A DNA stretch of 13,394 bases. It comes from an uncultured Sulfurimonas sp. Lineage in GTDB: Bacteria; Campylobacterota; Campylobacteria; Campylobacterales; Sulfurimonadaceae. Below, piece after piece: positions 7,678 through 13,394 of this stretch; positions within the stretch are counted from its first letter, which is position 1, and each line of letters starts with the position of its first letter. Where the stretch lies: the NCBI GenBank assembly GCA_937914675.1, contig CALDOC010000055.1, forward strand, positions 1-13,394, given 5' to 3'. A model generated the notes under the pieces. The model searched no databases. It had not been told where the DNA came from and was given only the letters and a program-made list of their open reading frames with translations. A program made the translations under genes and the position numbers.

Positions 7678-8585
7678 AACTCTTCACTTCTGTATTTAAG
7701 GAGTATGTACGTAAGCAGTAAAGCGGCAATCGCCAAAGGGTAGATAAACAACGCTTGTTTGTTGAGATAGCGTTGTGAGCGAACGCTACTTGGTTCGAGG
7801 GCGTCCAACTCTTCGTAAATCTCTTTGAGCGTGGCGGCGTCCATAGCTTTAAAGGTTTTTGCGTTTGTTTCATTAGCCACCAACGCCAAGAGTTTCTCAT
7901 CATAGGCGCCTTCTTTCCCCACCCCAATGGAGTAAATCTTGACGCCAAGTTTTTTCGCGTCCGAGACGGCGTCTTTTATGGAAATCGCTCCACTGTTTTG
8001 ATAGCCGTCAGTGATTAACACGATAACCTTTTTTTTAGCTTCGCCTTTTTGCAAAAGTCTCGTGGCGCTCGCTATTCCCTCTCCGATGGCGGTACTGTCG
8101 CCCGCTATGCCGACTTCAAAAAAATCGAGTAAAAAGTTGATACTCGGCATGTCGTAAGTGAGGGGAACCGCGCTGTAAGCGTAAGAGCCAAAGATACTCA
8201 CCCCCACGTTGTCGTCATATCTTTTAGATACAAACTCTTTAAGCAAATCTTTTAATATGTCAAATTTTTTCTTTTGCGCGTTCTCGCCGTCAAATCCACT
8301 CTCAGCCATGGAACCACTCGCGTCAAGGGCAAACACAAGGTCGCGACCTTTGCGTTTACTTGAAGATTTTTGATCGTAACCGATGGGAGAGGCTAGGGCG
8401 GTTATGAGCAGCGTTAAAATGATGGAGTAGAAAAGTTTGTCTTTTTGTATAAGCGACGTCGACATGGAGAAGAGGTGAGTGTGAGGAAAAATTATCTCTT
8501 TAAGGCTTTTTGGACATTTATAGACGCAAACAATTAAGAGCAATAAAATAAAGGCGAGAGGATACTCAAACTCAAATAAAATCAC
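7674..8585 (-). CDS. batA: BatA-like membrane VWA protein (303 aa)
   Basis: Short hydrophobic segments at about 8-22 and 51-68 flank the typical BatA N-terminal region. A von Willebrand A domain follows with complete MIDAS residues: DASGS at 88-92, Thr165 in GDSTAIGEG, and Asp193 in ITDGYQN. A C-terminal membrane helix lies at about 278-297. VWA domains of this family bind a divalent metal and mediate protein contacts, classically with MoxR-type AAA+ ATPases. The start codon is GTG (8583-8585). It overlaps the upstream TGA as GTGA, with TGGA five bases before it. The next in-frame ATG (residue 41) would cut off the first membrane segment, so GTG is preferred. batB follows with an ATGA overlap, giving a translationally coupled VWA pair. 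Confidence 0.92.
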   Translation of the reverse strand: MILFEFEYPLAFILLLLIVCVYKCPKSLKEIIFPHTHLFSMSTSLIQKDKLFYSIILTLLITALASPIGYDQKSSSKRKGRDLVFALDASGSMAESGFDGENAQKKKFDILKDLLKEFVSKRYDDNVGVSIFGSYAYSAVPLTYDMPSINFLLDFFEVGIAGDSTAIGEGIASATRLLQKGEAKKKVIVLITDGYQNSGAISIKDAVSDAKKLGVKIYSIGVGKEGAYDEKLLALVANETNAKTFKAMDAATLKEIYEELDALEPSSVRSQRYLNKQALFIYPLAIAALLLTYILLKYRSEEL

Positions 8586-9082
8586 TTATATCCAGCCCAA
8601 ATCATTTTAAGATACATGCTAAAAGTCGAGCTGTAACCAACGTCGCTAAAAACCAATTTTTTGTTTTTGTCATAGATGAAAGTTGTGGGATAAGCCCCTA
8701 TTTTAAAGCGAGAAGCGAGCCTTCCCTGATTGTCATTTACAACTTTATAGGAGTAGTCATGAGAGCTTAAATACTTTTGTATCTCCTCGTCGGTTCCAGA
8801 GTTTACGGCAATGGTCAAAACTTCAAAACGCTGAGAAAGAAACTCAATGTTTGACGCTTCAAGTTTGCAAGTGGGACACCAAGTCGCCCAAAAATGGACT
8901 AAAACGGGTTTGTCTCGCGCTATGCCATAGAGTTCATGACGGAGTAGTTCGACTGAACGAATTTCCAATGGATTGTCACTCAAATCTTGACTCTTGTACA
9001 AACTAATGACGTTTGCGAATATCGTCATGGCGACGACAAAGTACAGTAATTCTTTAAAGTAGCGTTTTAATTTTGTTTTCAT
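8582..9082 (-). CDS. Membrane-anchored thioredoxin-like disulfide oxidoreductase (TlpA/ScsD type)
   Basis: This 166-residue protein has an N-terminal membrane anchor (about 11-29, after a basic start MKTKLKRYFK) and a thioredoxin fold. The active site is WATWCPTC, with the CxxC cysteines at residues 69 and 72. The cis-proline loop is YPTTF, with Pro132. The pattern resembles TlpA/ResA-like proteins and ScsD-type 'protein disulfide oxidoreductase' proteins, whose catalytic domain faces the periplasm. It would reduce or exchange disulfides in envelope proteins; the substrate is unknown. It overlaps batA by four bases (GTGA), so it is probably translated with the Bat genes. A 54-base gap separates it from the upstream acetyltransferase gene. 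That gap has no good Shine-Dalgarno site before this ATG but contains an 8-base palindrome (TAGCGCTA, 9093-9100). No other cysteines are present. Confidence 0.88.
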   Translation of the reverse strand: MKTKLKRYFKELLYFVVAMTIFANVISLYKSQDLSDNPLEIRSVELLRHELYGIARDKPVLVHFWATWCPTCKLEASNIEFLSQRFEVLTIAVNSGTDEEIQKYLSSHDYSYKVVNDNQGRLASRFKIGAYPTTFIYDKNKKLVFSDVGYSSTFSMYLKMIWAGYK

Positions 9083-9136
9083 TGAGGTAGCTTAGCGCTA
9101 TTGTCATAATAAATGGATAAAAGTAGGCTTAGAGCT

Positions 9137-9577
9137 TTACTCCTTCGCTTTAAATTCCATGAGATAAGCGTCGCGCTTGTCTAGGTAAAAAGCTTCAAGA
9201 GTTTTTTTGACGTTAAAACCAAATTTTTTGTACAGAGCTATCGCAGTTTCATTGTCGGTGCGCACTTCAAGAAAAATCTGTTTAAAGCCCATATGGAGGA
9301 GTTCAAAAATAATCGTTTCTAAAAGTTTTGAAGCGACGTTTTGACCACGATAGAGCGAATTCACTCCCAAAGAGTAGAGTTTTGCATGCCTTCTCTTTAC
9401 AAGAGCCAAAATGTAACCCGCGATTTCCCCCTCTATCTCGGCCACGTAAATTAAATTGTTTTTTACATGATAGGAGAGTGAAGCCCGTGAGAGGGGAAAA
9501 TTTTCTGGCGTGAAAATTTCCCTCTCCAACGCATGGAGATTTGAAACGTCCGAAGCGTTTGCCTTGCGAATTGTCAT
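9137..9577 (-). CDS. rimI: RimI-type N-acetyltransferase (GNAT family, 146 aa)
   Basis: A full-length GNAT domain is visible. The acetyl-CoA loop is YRGQNVASKLL at about 76-86. The hallmark LEVRTDNETAIALYKKFGF covers about 103-121, including Glu104 and Tyr116, which correspond to the proposed catalytic Glu and Tyr of RimI. The C-terminal pattern FYLDKRDAYLME (130-141) also fits the RimI subgroup. RimI acetylates the N-terminal alanine of ribosomal protein S18; related proteins modify other N-termini. One oddity is that the loop reads R-G-Q-N-x-A, with Asn in place of the usual third-position Gly. The ATG overlaps the TGA of the upstream DUF2156 gene (ATGA). The GNAT family is certain; the RimI assignment is probable. 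Confidence 0.85.
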   Translation of the reverse strand: MTIRKANASDVSNLHALEREIFTPENFPLSRASLSYHVKNNLIYVAEIEGEIAGYILALVKRRHAKLYSLGVNSLYRGQNVASKLLETIIFELLHMGFKQIFLEVRTDNETAIALYKKFGFNVKKTLEAFYLDKRDAYLMEFKAKE

Positions 9578-10554
9578 TTTTGGTAAATTGTATACTTTGG
9601 AACAAGTTTAAACGGTCGATAGGACATTTTCACCTTGCGAAGATTTTCAAATCCCATATCGTCGCCAACGTTGATATAAGTGACGCCGTAATGCTCTTTA
9701 AGCATTTTTGAAAATTCACGGAAAATATACTGAGCGCAGCCAAGCACTTCAAAATCCGTTTTTTCTATGATAACCGTAGCGGTTGTCTCATTGATTCTCT
9801 CGCCTGCGGTAAAGCCTTTTAGTTCGCCATTGATGTAAATGACAAGTCCAATAAGTTCAAGTTCGTCAAAATGTTTCAACATCTGTTTAATCGCGGCGCG
9901 CTCTTGATGAATTCCCTCTAAGAAAACTTCCGCTTCCTCTTTTGGCATATACTTAACCCTATCCGCAACCCATTTGTTAAACAGCGCCATAATCTCATCT
10001 TTATGCTTTACGCTATCGAGAGGCTCGATGGTGTGCTCCGCGTAAGATTTTGTAAACTTATTAATTTCAGTGCGTTTTGTGTGATAACTGTTTCCACGCA
10101 ACTCAATCAAGCTGTCCACTGAATAAATGTAGTCGACTAATTTCTTCTCAACTAGATAATGTTCAAGCATCTCAAACATGCTTTGCCCTTCGTCGGTAGA
10201 CTGAACAAACTCCTCAATCATATCTCCTTGAACGTAGTCGATGCGAGCGTAATAAGGCGAACTGTTGTTTTCGTTCATAATCGCGAAGCATTTTATTATC
10301 GCCTCGGTAACGTATTTTTTCTTTCCCAAAGGTGGCAACAACATGGTAAGTTCCCCTCCGGTCATGACGAAGAGGCAAAAACATTTATTTAAGATTGCGT
10401 AAAAGCCACTACTATTTGCTAGCCATATATAATTTGCGGCGAAAGTGTAGTCGCTAAGTTCCGTGTTTAACTTTGTAAGATGCTTTTCCATAATAGGTTT
10501 TGTGTGAAGAGTAAAAGGTTTGAGCACCTGTTTTTTAACTGTTAAATTAGCCAT
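9574..10554 (-). CDS. DUF2156 / phosphatidylglycerol lysyltransferase C-terminal-like protein (326 aa)
   Basis: The C-terminal two thirds carry the DUF2156 pattern: DYIYSVDSLIELRGNSYHTK at about 141-160, the adjoining KRTEINKF (160-167), and a final ENLRKVKMSYRPFKLVPKY at about 303-321. The family has two linked GNAT-like folds, as in the aminoacyl-transferase part of MprF and FemABX proteins. Many single-domain members have no known substrate. No membrane segments are seen, so a cytoplasmic acyl- or aminoacyl-transferase-like role is the most that can be said. The ATG is preceded by CAAAGGA (10560-10566), five bases away. It is the first gene of the minus-strand run and is coupled to the acetyltransferase gene by a four-base overlap. 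It may be functionally separate from the Bat genes further down. Confidence 0.85.
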   Translation of the reverse strand: MANLTVKKQVLKPFTLHTKPIMEKHLTKLNTELSDYTFAANYIWLANSSGFYAILNKCFCLFVMTGGELTMLLPPLGKKKYVTEAIIKCFAIMNENNSSPYYARIDYVQGDMIEEFVQSTDEGQSMFEMLEHYLVEKKLVDYIYSVDSLIELRGNSYHTKRTEINKFTKSYAEHTIEPLDSVKHKDEIMALFNKWVADRVKYMPKEEAEVFLEGIHQERAAIKQMLKHFDELELIGLVIYINGELKGFTAGERINETTATVIIEKTDFEVLGCAQYIFREFSKMLKEHYGVTYINVGDDMGFENLRKVKMSYRPFKLVPKYTIYQK

Positions 10555-10574
10555 TTTAATCCTTTGTATTTATA

Positions 10575-10592
10575 AGTATAAATGGAATAATA
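10575..10592 (-). promoter_or_regulatory. Candidate promoter of the minus-strand operon
   Basis: Read on the minus strand, two -10-like hexamers precede the DUF2156 gene: TATTAT (10592 to 10587) and TATACT (10580 to 10575). A start about seven bases downstream of either would give a leader of about 14-26 bases carrying the CAAAGGA ribosome site at 10560-10566. No convincing -35 box is visible. Confidence 0.4.
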
Positions 10593-10619
10593 CACCCTTT
10601 TTGTTGTTTTATGGCAGCG

Positions 10620-10639
10620 ATTTTCAAAGAATTTTCAAA
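10620..10639. repeat. Direct repeat ATTTTCAAA x2, 11-bp period, in the divergent promoter region
   Basis: ATTTTCAAA occurs at 10620-10628 and 10631-10639. The copies are 11 bases apart, close to one helical turn, so a bound protein would contact the same DNA face. They lie between two divergent genes, which makes an operator possible, but AT-rich coincidence is also plausible. Confidence 0.35.
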
Positions 10640-10738
10640 TGACTTGTTATGGGTGAAAACAGACCTTAACCAGCAGAAAATCAATGGTGCAAATCAATTT
10701 TTCCATCAATAACGCGAAGCAATTAACGTATAAAAAAA

Positions 10739-10773
10739 TATTATACAAATATTTAAGATTGAAGTACTATAAT
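10739..10773 (+). promoter_or_regulatory. Candidate promoters for the diguanylate cyclase gene
   Basis: The stretch before the ATG at 10780 is strongly AT-rich. It contains TATTAT at 10739-10744 and a perfect TATAAT at 10768-10773. The second would place the transcript start at or next to the A of the ATG, giving a leaderless message. No Shine-Dalgarno site is seen before 10780 or before the alternative ATG at 10684. Confidence 0.4.
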
Positions 10774-10779
10774 TTAGGC

Positions 10780-12519
10780 ATGAAAAAAATTGTCACTTAT
10801 TTAGCCAAGCTCGGGTTTTGGCCATTTGTCATACTGTTGCGTTATTTTCAGAAAGTGGAAACTGAAAAGGAGAAGATAATAGCTCTTCAAAAGGAGAATG
10901 AAGAGAAACTCAAAAAAAGTGAAAATTATCTCCAAGCGATACTTGACAGTTTTCCATTTTTTGTTTGGTTAAAAGACGTAAATGGCGATTATTTGGCAAC
11001 GAATAAAGCGGTTGCCAAAGCGACAGGATTTGGAAGTCCCTCGGAGATAATTGGTAAAAACGATTTTGACCTATTTCCAGAGGAGATGGCGAACTCTTTT
11101 AGAGCCGATGACAAAGAGATTATGAAGTCGTTACAGACAAAAGAGTTAGAAGAGCTCATAGAAGGACATGGCCAAAGGAAATGGCATGAAACTTATAAAG
11201 CTCCTATTTTGGACAAAGAAGGAAATCTTTTTGGAACGGTGGGTTTTGCAAGGGACGTCACAAAAGACAAAGAGTCCGAAGAAGAACTCAAACTTATGAA
11301 ACATGCGCTCGATCATGTGCAAGAAGGGGTCTATTTGACTAAGCAAGATGGCGATTTTGTATATGTCAACGATGGCGCGGCTCGACAGTTAGGTTATACA
11401 AAAGAGGAACTAAGGAGAATGAAAATACCTGACATTGATCAGAATTTTCCCAAATCACGAATAGAATCTCACTGGAACGATATCAAGGAAAATGGCGTTG
11501 TAGTGGTTTCAGCGACACATAAAAATAAAGATGGAACCGTCTTTCCAGTTGAAGTGACTGCAAATTACGTTGAATATAGGGGGGAGGAGTATAATCTTGC
11601 GTTTGTTAAAAACGTTAGCAATAGAAAAATTATAGAAGAGAAGCTGAAACTTTTAGCCAGCGTATTTACTTCAACTCATGAAGGAATTGTTATTGCGGAC
11701 GCCGAGAATAACATTATTGACGTTAATGAAGCGTTTACAACCATAACGGGTTATTCCCATGACGAAGTATTGGGCGTAAATCCAAAAATTCTTCAATCTG
11801 GTCGCAATGACGAGGAGTTCTATTTAGAGCTTTGGAAATCGTTACAAAAAGATGGCGTCTGGAAAGGCGAACTATGGAATCGCAAAAAAAATGGCGAGGA
11901 ATACGTTGAAAACGCAACAATCAGCGCCGTTTATGACGACGACAAAGCGGTGCAAAATTATATTTCAATTTTTACGGACGTCACGATTCAAAAACGACAG
12001 CGTCAAGAACTTGAACGCAACGCTCACTATGACTCGCTTACAAATTTACCCAATCGAGTGTTGTTTGCCGATAGAATGAAACAAGCAATTACTCAGGCAA
12101 TTCGTAGAAACAAACTTATAGCCGTCGCTTACGTCGACATTGATGGTTTTAAAGAGGTAAATGACACTTATGGTCATGACGTAGGCGATAAATTGCTGAT
12201 ACTTTTGGCGAAGCGGATGACAAGCACACTCCGCCAAAGCGATACTATTTCTCGCGTAGGCGGCGATGAGTTTATATCCTTGTTTGTTGACTTGCAAAAT
12301 GAAGAGAGCGTTGTCCCATTTTTAACTAGACTCAACAAAGTTATAGCCAAACCAATTATCATAGCTAATTGTCCCATCAATATTTCAGCCAGCATAGGCG
12401 TCGCGTTTTACCCACAAGAAGAGAGATTGGAAGTGGAACAGATTATTCAACAAGCGGATCAGGCTATGTATAAAGCGAAAATGTCAGGAAAAGATAGATA
12501 TGTCGTTTTTAACGCGTAA
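10780..12519 (+). CDS. Diguanylate cyclase with three PAS domains and GGDEF domain
   Basis: Numbering is from the ATG at 10780 (579 residues). A hydrophobic, possibly amphipathic N-terminal helix (about 6-23) and a coiled-coil-like stretch (about 26-48) lead into three PAS domains, at about 48-163, 171-286 and 288-405. The GGDEF domain runs from about 415 to 579. The active-site motif RVGGDEF is intact (GGDEF 494-498). An inhibitory I-site RQSD (485-488) lies five residues before it, so product feedback inhibition is expected. The domain opens with the usual YDSLTNLPNR. It condenses two GTP to cyclic di-GMP; there is no EAL domain. The PAS ligands or cofactors are unknown. An in-frame ATG at 10684 would add 32 residues. 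I prefer 10780 because the extra stretch is AT-rich, carries a TATAAT box, and adds no domain. A REC-HD-GYP gene follows 114 bases downstream. Confidence 0.93.
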   Translation: MKKIVTYLAKLGFWPFVILLRYFQKVETEKEKIIALQKENEEKLKKSENYLQAILDSFPFFVWLKDVNGDYLATNKAVAKATGFGSPSEIIGKNDFDLFPEEMANSFRADDKEIMKSLQTKELEELIEGHGQRKWHETYKAPILDKEGNLFGTVGFARDVTKDKESEEELKLMKHALDHVQEGVYLTKQDGDFVYVNDGAARQLGYTKEELRRMKIPDIDQNFPKSRIESHWNDIKENGVVVVSATHKNKDGTVFPVEVTANYVEYRGEEYNLAFVKNVSNRKIIEEKLKLLASVFTSTHEGIVIADAENNIIDVNEAFTTITGYSHDEVLGVNPKILQSGRNDEEFYLELWKSLQKDGVWKGELWNRKKNGEEYVENATISAVYDDDKAVQNYISIFTDVTIQKRQRQELERNAHYDSLTNLPNRVLFADRMKQAITQAIRRNKLIAVAYVDIDGFKEVNDTYGHDVGDKLLILLAKRMTSTLRQSDTISRVGGDEFISLFVDLQNEESVVPFLTRLNKVIAKPIIIANCPINISASIGVAFYPQEERLEVEQIIQQADQAMYKAKMSGKDRYVVFNA

Positions 12520-12537
12520 AAATGGTAAAATACGCGT
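12512..12537 (+). other. Inverted repeat ACGCGTA / TACGCGT spanning the cyclase stop codon
   Basis: ACGCGTA (12512-12518) and TACGCGT (12531-12537) are exact 7-bp inverted repeats around a 12-base loop, and the left arm includes part of the TAA stop. A run of six T begins nine bases further on (12546-12551), so it could be a weak terminator or a 3'-end structure. The loop and right arm also contain TGGTAAAAT (12523-12531), which resembles an extended -10 box for the next gene. Either reading is tentative. Confidence 0.4.
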
Positions 12538-12633
12538 CAACTACATTTTTTAAAAAATCATCTAGTGTTGGTGAGTGTGGCGTAGCTAGTCGAAGGCGTT
12601 CAAAGATAAAAAAATATTAGGCAGTAAGATATA
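12520..12633 (+). other. 114-base gap between cyclase and phosphodiesterase genes
   Basis: Apart from the ACGCGTA inverted repeat, the gap holds an AT palindrome (ATTTTTTAAAAAAT, 12545-12558) and a more GC-rich stretch at about 12564-12602. I see no ORF and no recognisable riboswitch. It is long enough for a separate promoter and leader, so the two genes need not form one transcript. Confidence 0.4.
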
Positions 12634-13394
12634 ATGAATAATGGCAAATATAAAATTTTAGTGGTAGACGACGTAGAAGAGAATAGAAAAATCGTAGAGA
12701 AAATACTTTTTGCTTGTGGTTATGACGTAATTACGACTAGTGATGGATTGCGCGCGTTAAAAATAGTTGACGCGCTAGAGGTGGATTTGATTCTTTTAGA
12801 CATTATGATGCCCGTCATGAGCGGCATAGAGACATGTAGATACCTAAAAGTCGAACCAAAAACAGCTTCTATTCCCGTTATATTTTTAACGGCGAACACA
12901 GATAAAGAAATGCTGGCTAAGGCCTATAAAGTTGGTGGCAGCGACTATATACGAAAGCCGTTTTTTCGTGAAGAACTCATAGCTAGAGTTAAAACTAGAC
13001 TAGAACTTAGAGATTATGAAAAAAATCTTGAACAGCGAGTGGAAGAGAAAACTAGGGAAATCGCGGCCACTCAAGTGGAGCTGATGTACAACTTGGGAGG
13101 AATCGCGGAGGGTCATTCGCAAGAGACCGCCAATCATGTTCGTCGCGTCGCGGAGTTTACGTACAAACTTGCAAGATTGTATGGCGTCGAGAAAACAGAA
13201 GCCCTTCTTTTAAAAGACGCGTCGTCGCTCCATGACATTGGTAAACTTGGCGTTTTAGACAGCATTCTTCACAAAGAGGGGAAACTAACGACTAAAGAGT
13301 ATACGCTTATGAAACAACATGTAAATTTTGGCTCAGATATGCTTAAAAATTCTACGTTGCCTCTCTTTAAAGTTGCAAACATCGTCGCGTCGCA
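12634..13394 (+). CDS. REC-HD-GYP response regulator, predicted c-di-GMP phosphodiesterase (partial, 3' end missing)
   Basis: The ATG at 12634 opens a frame that runs off the window after 253 codons. Residues 1-125 form a receiver domain. The acidic pair is Asp12-Asp13, the phospho-acceptor is Asp56 (LILLDIMMP), with Thr86 (FLTAN) and Lys108 (RKP). A helical linker of about 125-160 follows (EKNLEQRVEEKTREI). The HD-GYP domain then starts with HSQETANHVRRV and contains the HD pair His200-Asp201 in SLHDIGKLGVLDSI. The window ends just before the expected HH...GYP part, so completeness of the metal site cannot be judged. The RpfG family hydrolyses cyclic di-GMP and is switched by phosphorylation. 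It lies downstream of a diguanylate cyclase on the same strand, suggesting opposed control of one signal pool. No histidine kinase is visible nearby. No strong ribosome site precedes the ATG. Confidence 0.92.
   Translation, partial: MNNGKYKILVVDDVEENRKIVEKILFACGYDVITTSDGLRALKIVDALEVDLILLDIMMPVMSGIETCRYLKVEPKTASIPVIFLTANTDKEMLAKAYKVGGSDYIRKPFFREELIARVKTRLELRDYEKNLEQRVEEKTREIAATQVELMYNLGGIAEGHSQETANHVRRVAEFTYKLARLYGVEKTEALLLKDASSLHDIGKLGVLDSILHKEGKLTTKEYTLMKQHVNFGSDMLKNSTLPLFKVANIVAS

Noticed and set aside
7613..7948. 111-codon minus-strand frame over the batA/batB junction
   Set aside because: It is an alternate frame of two clearly real, coupled genes. It does not suggest a frameshift, since both true frames are intact.
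9083..9136. Internal promoter or operator (TAGCGCTA palindrome) before the oxidoreductase gene
   Set aside because: The 54-base gap has no convincing -10/-35 pair, and an 8-base palindrome alone is too common to call.
9303..9605. 100-codon minus-strand frame overlapping rimI
   Set aside because: It is an out-of-frame shadow of the GNAT gene, with no recognisable motif.
12520..12633. Possible c-di-GMP riboswitch between the cyclase and phosphodiesterase genes
   Set aside because: I could not find the conserved core or paired arms of class I or II c-di-GMP riboswitches in the 114 bases.
12630..12635. TATAAT hexamer overlapping the start codon of the REC-HD-GYP gene
   Set aside because: A promoter here would start inside the coding sequence. 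It is simply the AT-rich bases before ATG.

Overview
The window looks like a chromosomal segment of a Campylobacterota (epsilonproteobacterial) organism, probably a free-living, redox-active lineage of the Sulfurimonas/Sulfurovum/Sulfuricurvum type. The reasons are low-to-moderate GC, AT-rich intergenic DNA with TATAAT-type -10 boxes but no clear -35 boxes, tightly overlapping genes, and the protein style. Genus is not assigned. No rRNA, tRNA, insertion sequence, phage gene or CRISPR array was seen.

Left part (1-1055). The + strand opens with the last 144 codons of mfd (transcription-repair coupling factor). After a 155-base AT-rich gap with a good promoter and Shine-Dalgarno site comes an unrecognised 141-residue protein with four membrane segments. 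It converges on the large minus-strand operon, and a perfect 9-bp hairpin lies between them.

Centre (1056-10554), minus strand. Seven genes read leftward, mostly with 3-4 base junctions: a DUF2156-type acyltransferase-like protein, a RimI-type N-acetyltransferase, a membrane-anchored CPTC thioredoxin-like oxidoreductase, BatA (VWA), BatB fused to a BatC-like TPR tail, BatD, and a 1298-residue protein made of two tandem DUF445 units. The oxidoreductase-to-DUF445 stretch looks like one translationally coupled envelope module. The usual Bat partners MoxR (AAA+) and DUF58 are absent. Instead the module starts with a thiol-disulfide protein and ends with the double DUF445 protein. This is the most interesting part of the window.

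Right part (10555-13394). A divergent intergenic region separates the operon from a + strand cyclic-di-GMP pair: a PAS-PAS-PAS-GGDEF diguanylate cyclase with intact GGDEF and I-site motifs, then a REC-HD-GYP response regulator cut off by the window end. One should make c-di-GMP and the other degrade it. No histidine kinase is present beside them.

The genes are mostly recognisable at family level. The novelty candidates are the gene combination (thioredoxin-Bat-double DUF445), the DUF445 duplication, and the unknown four-TM protein.
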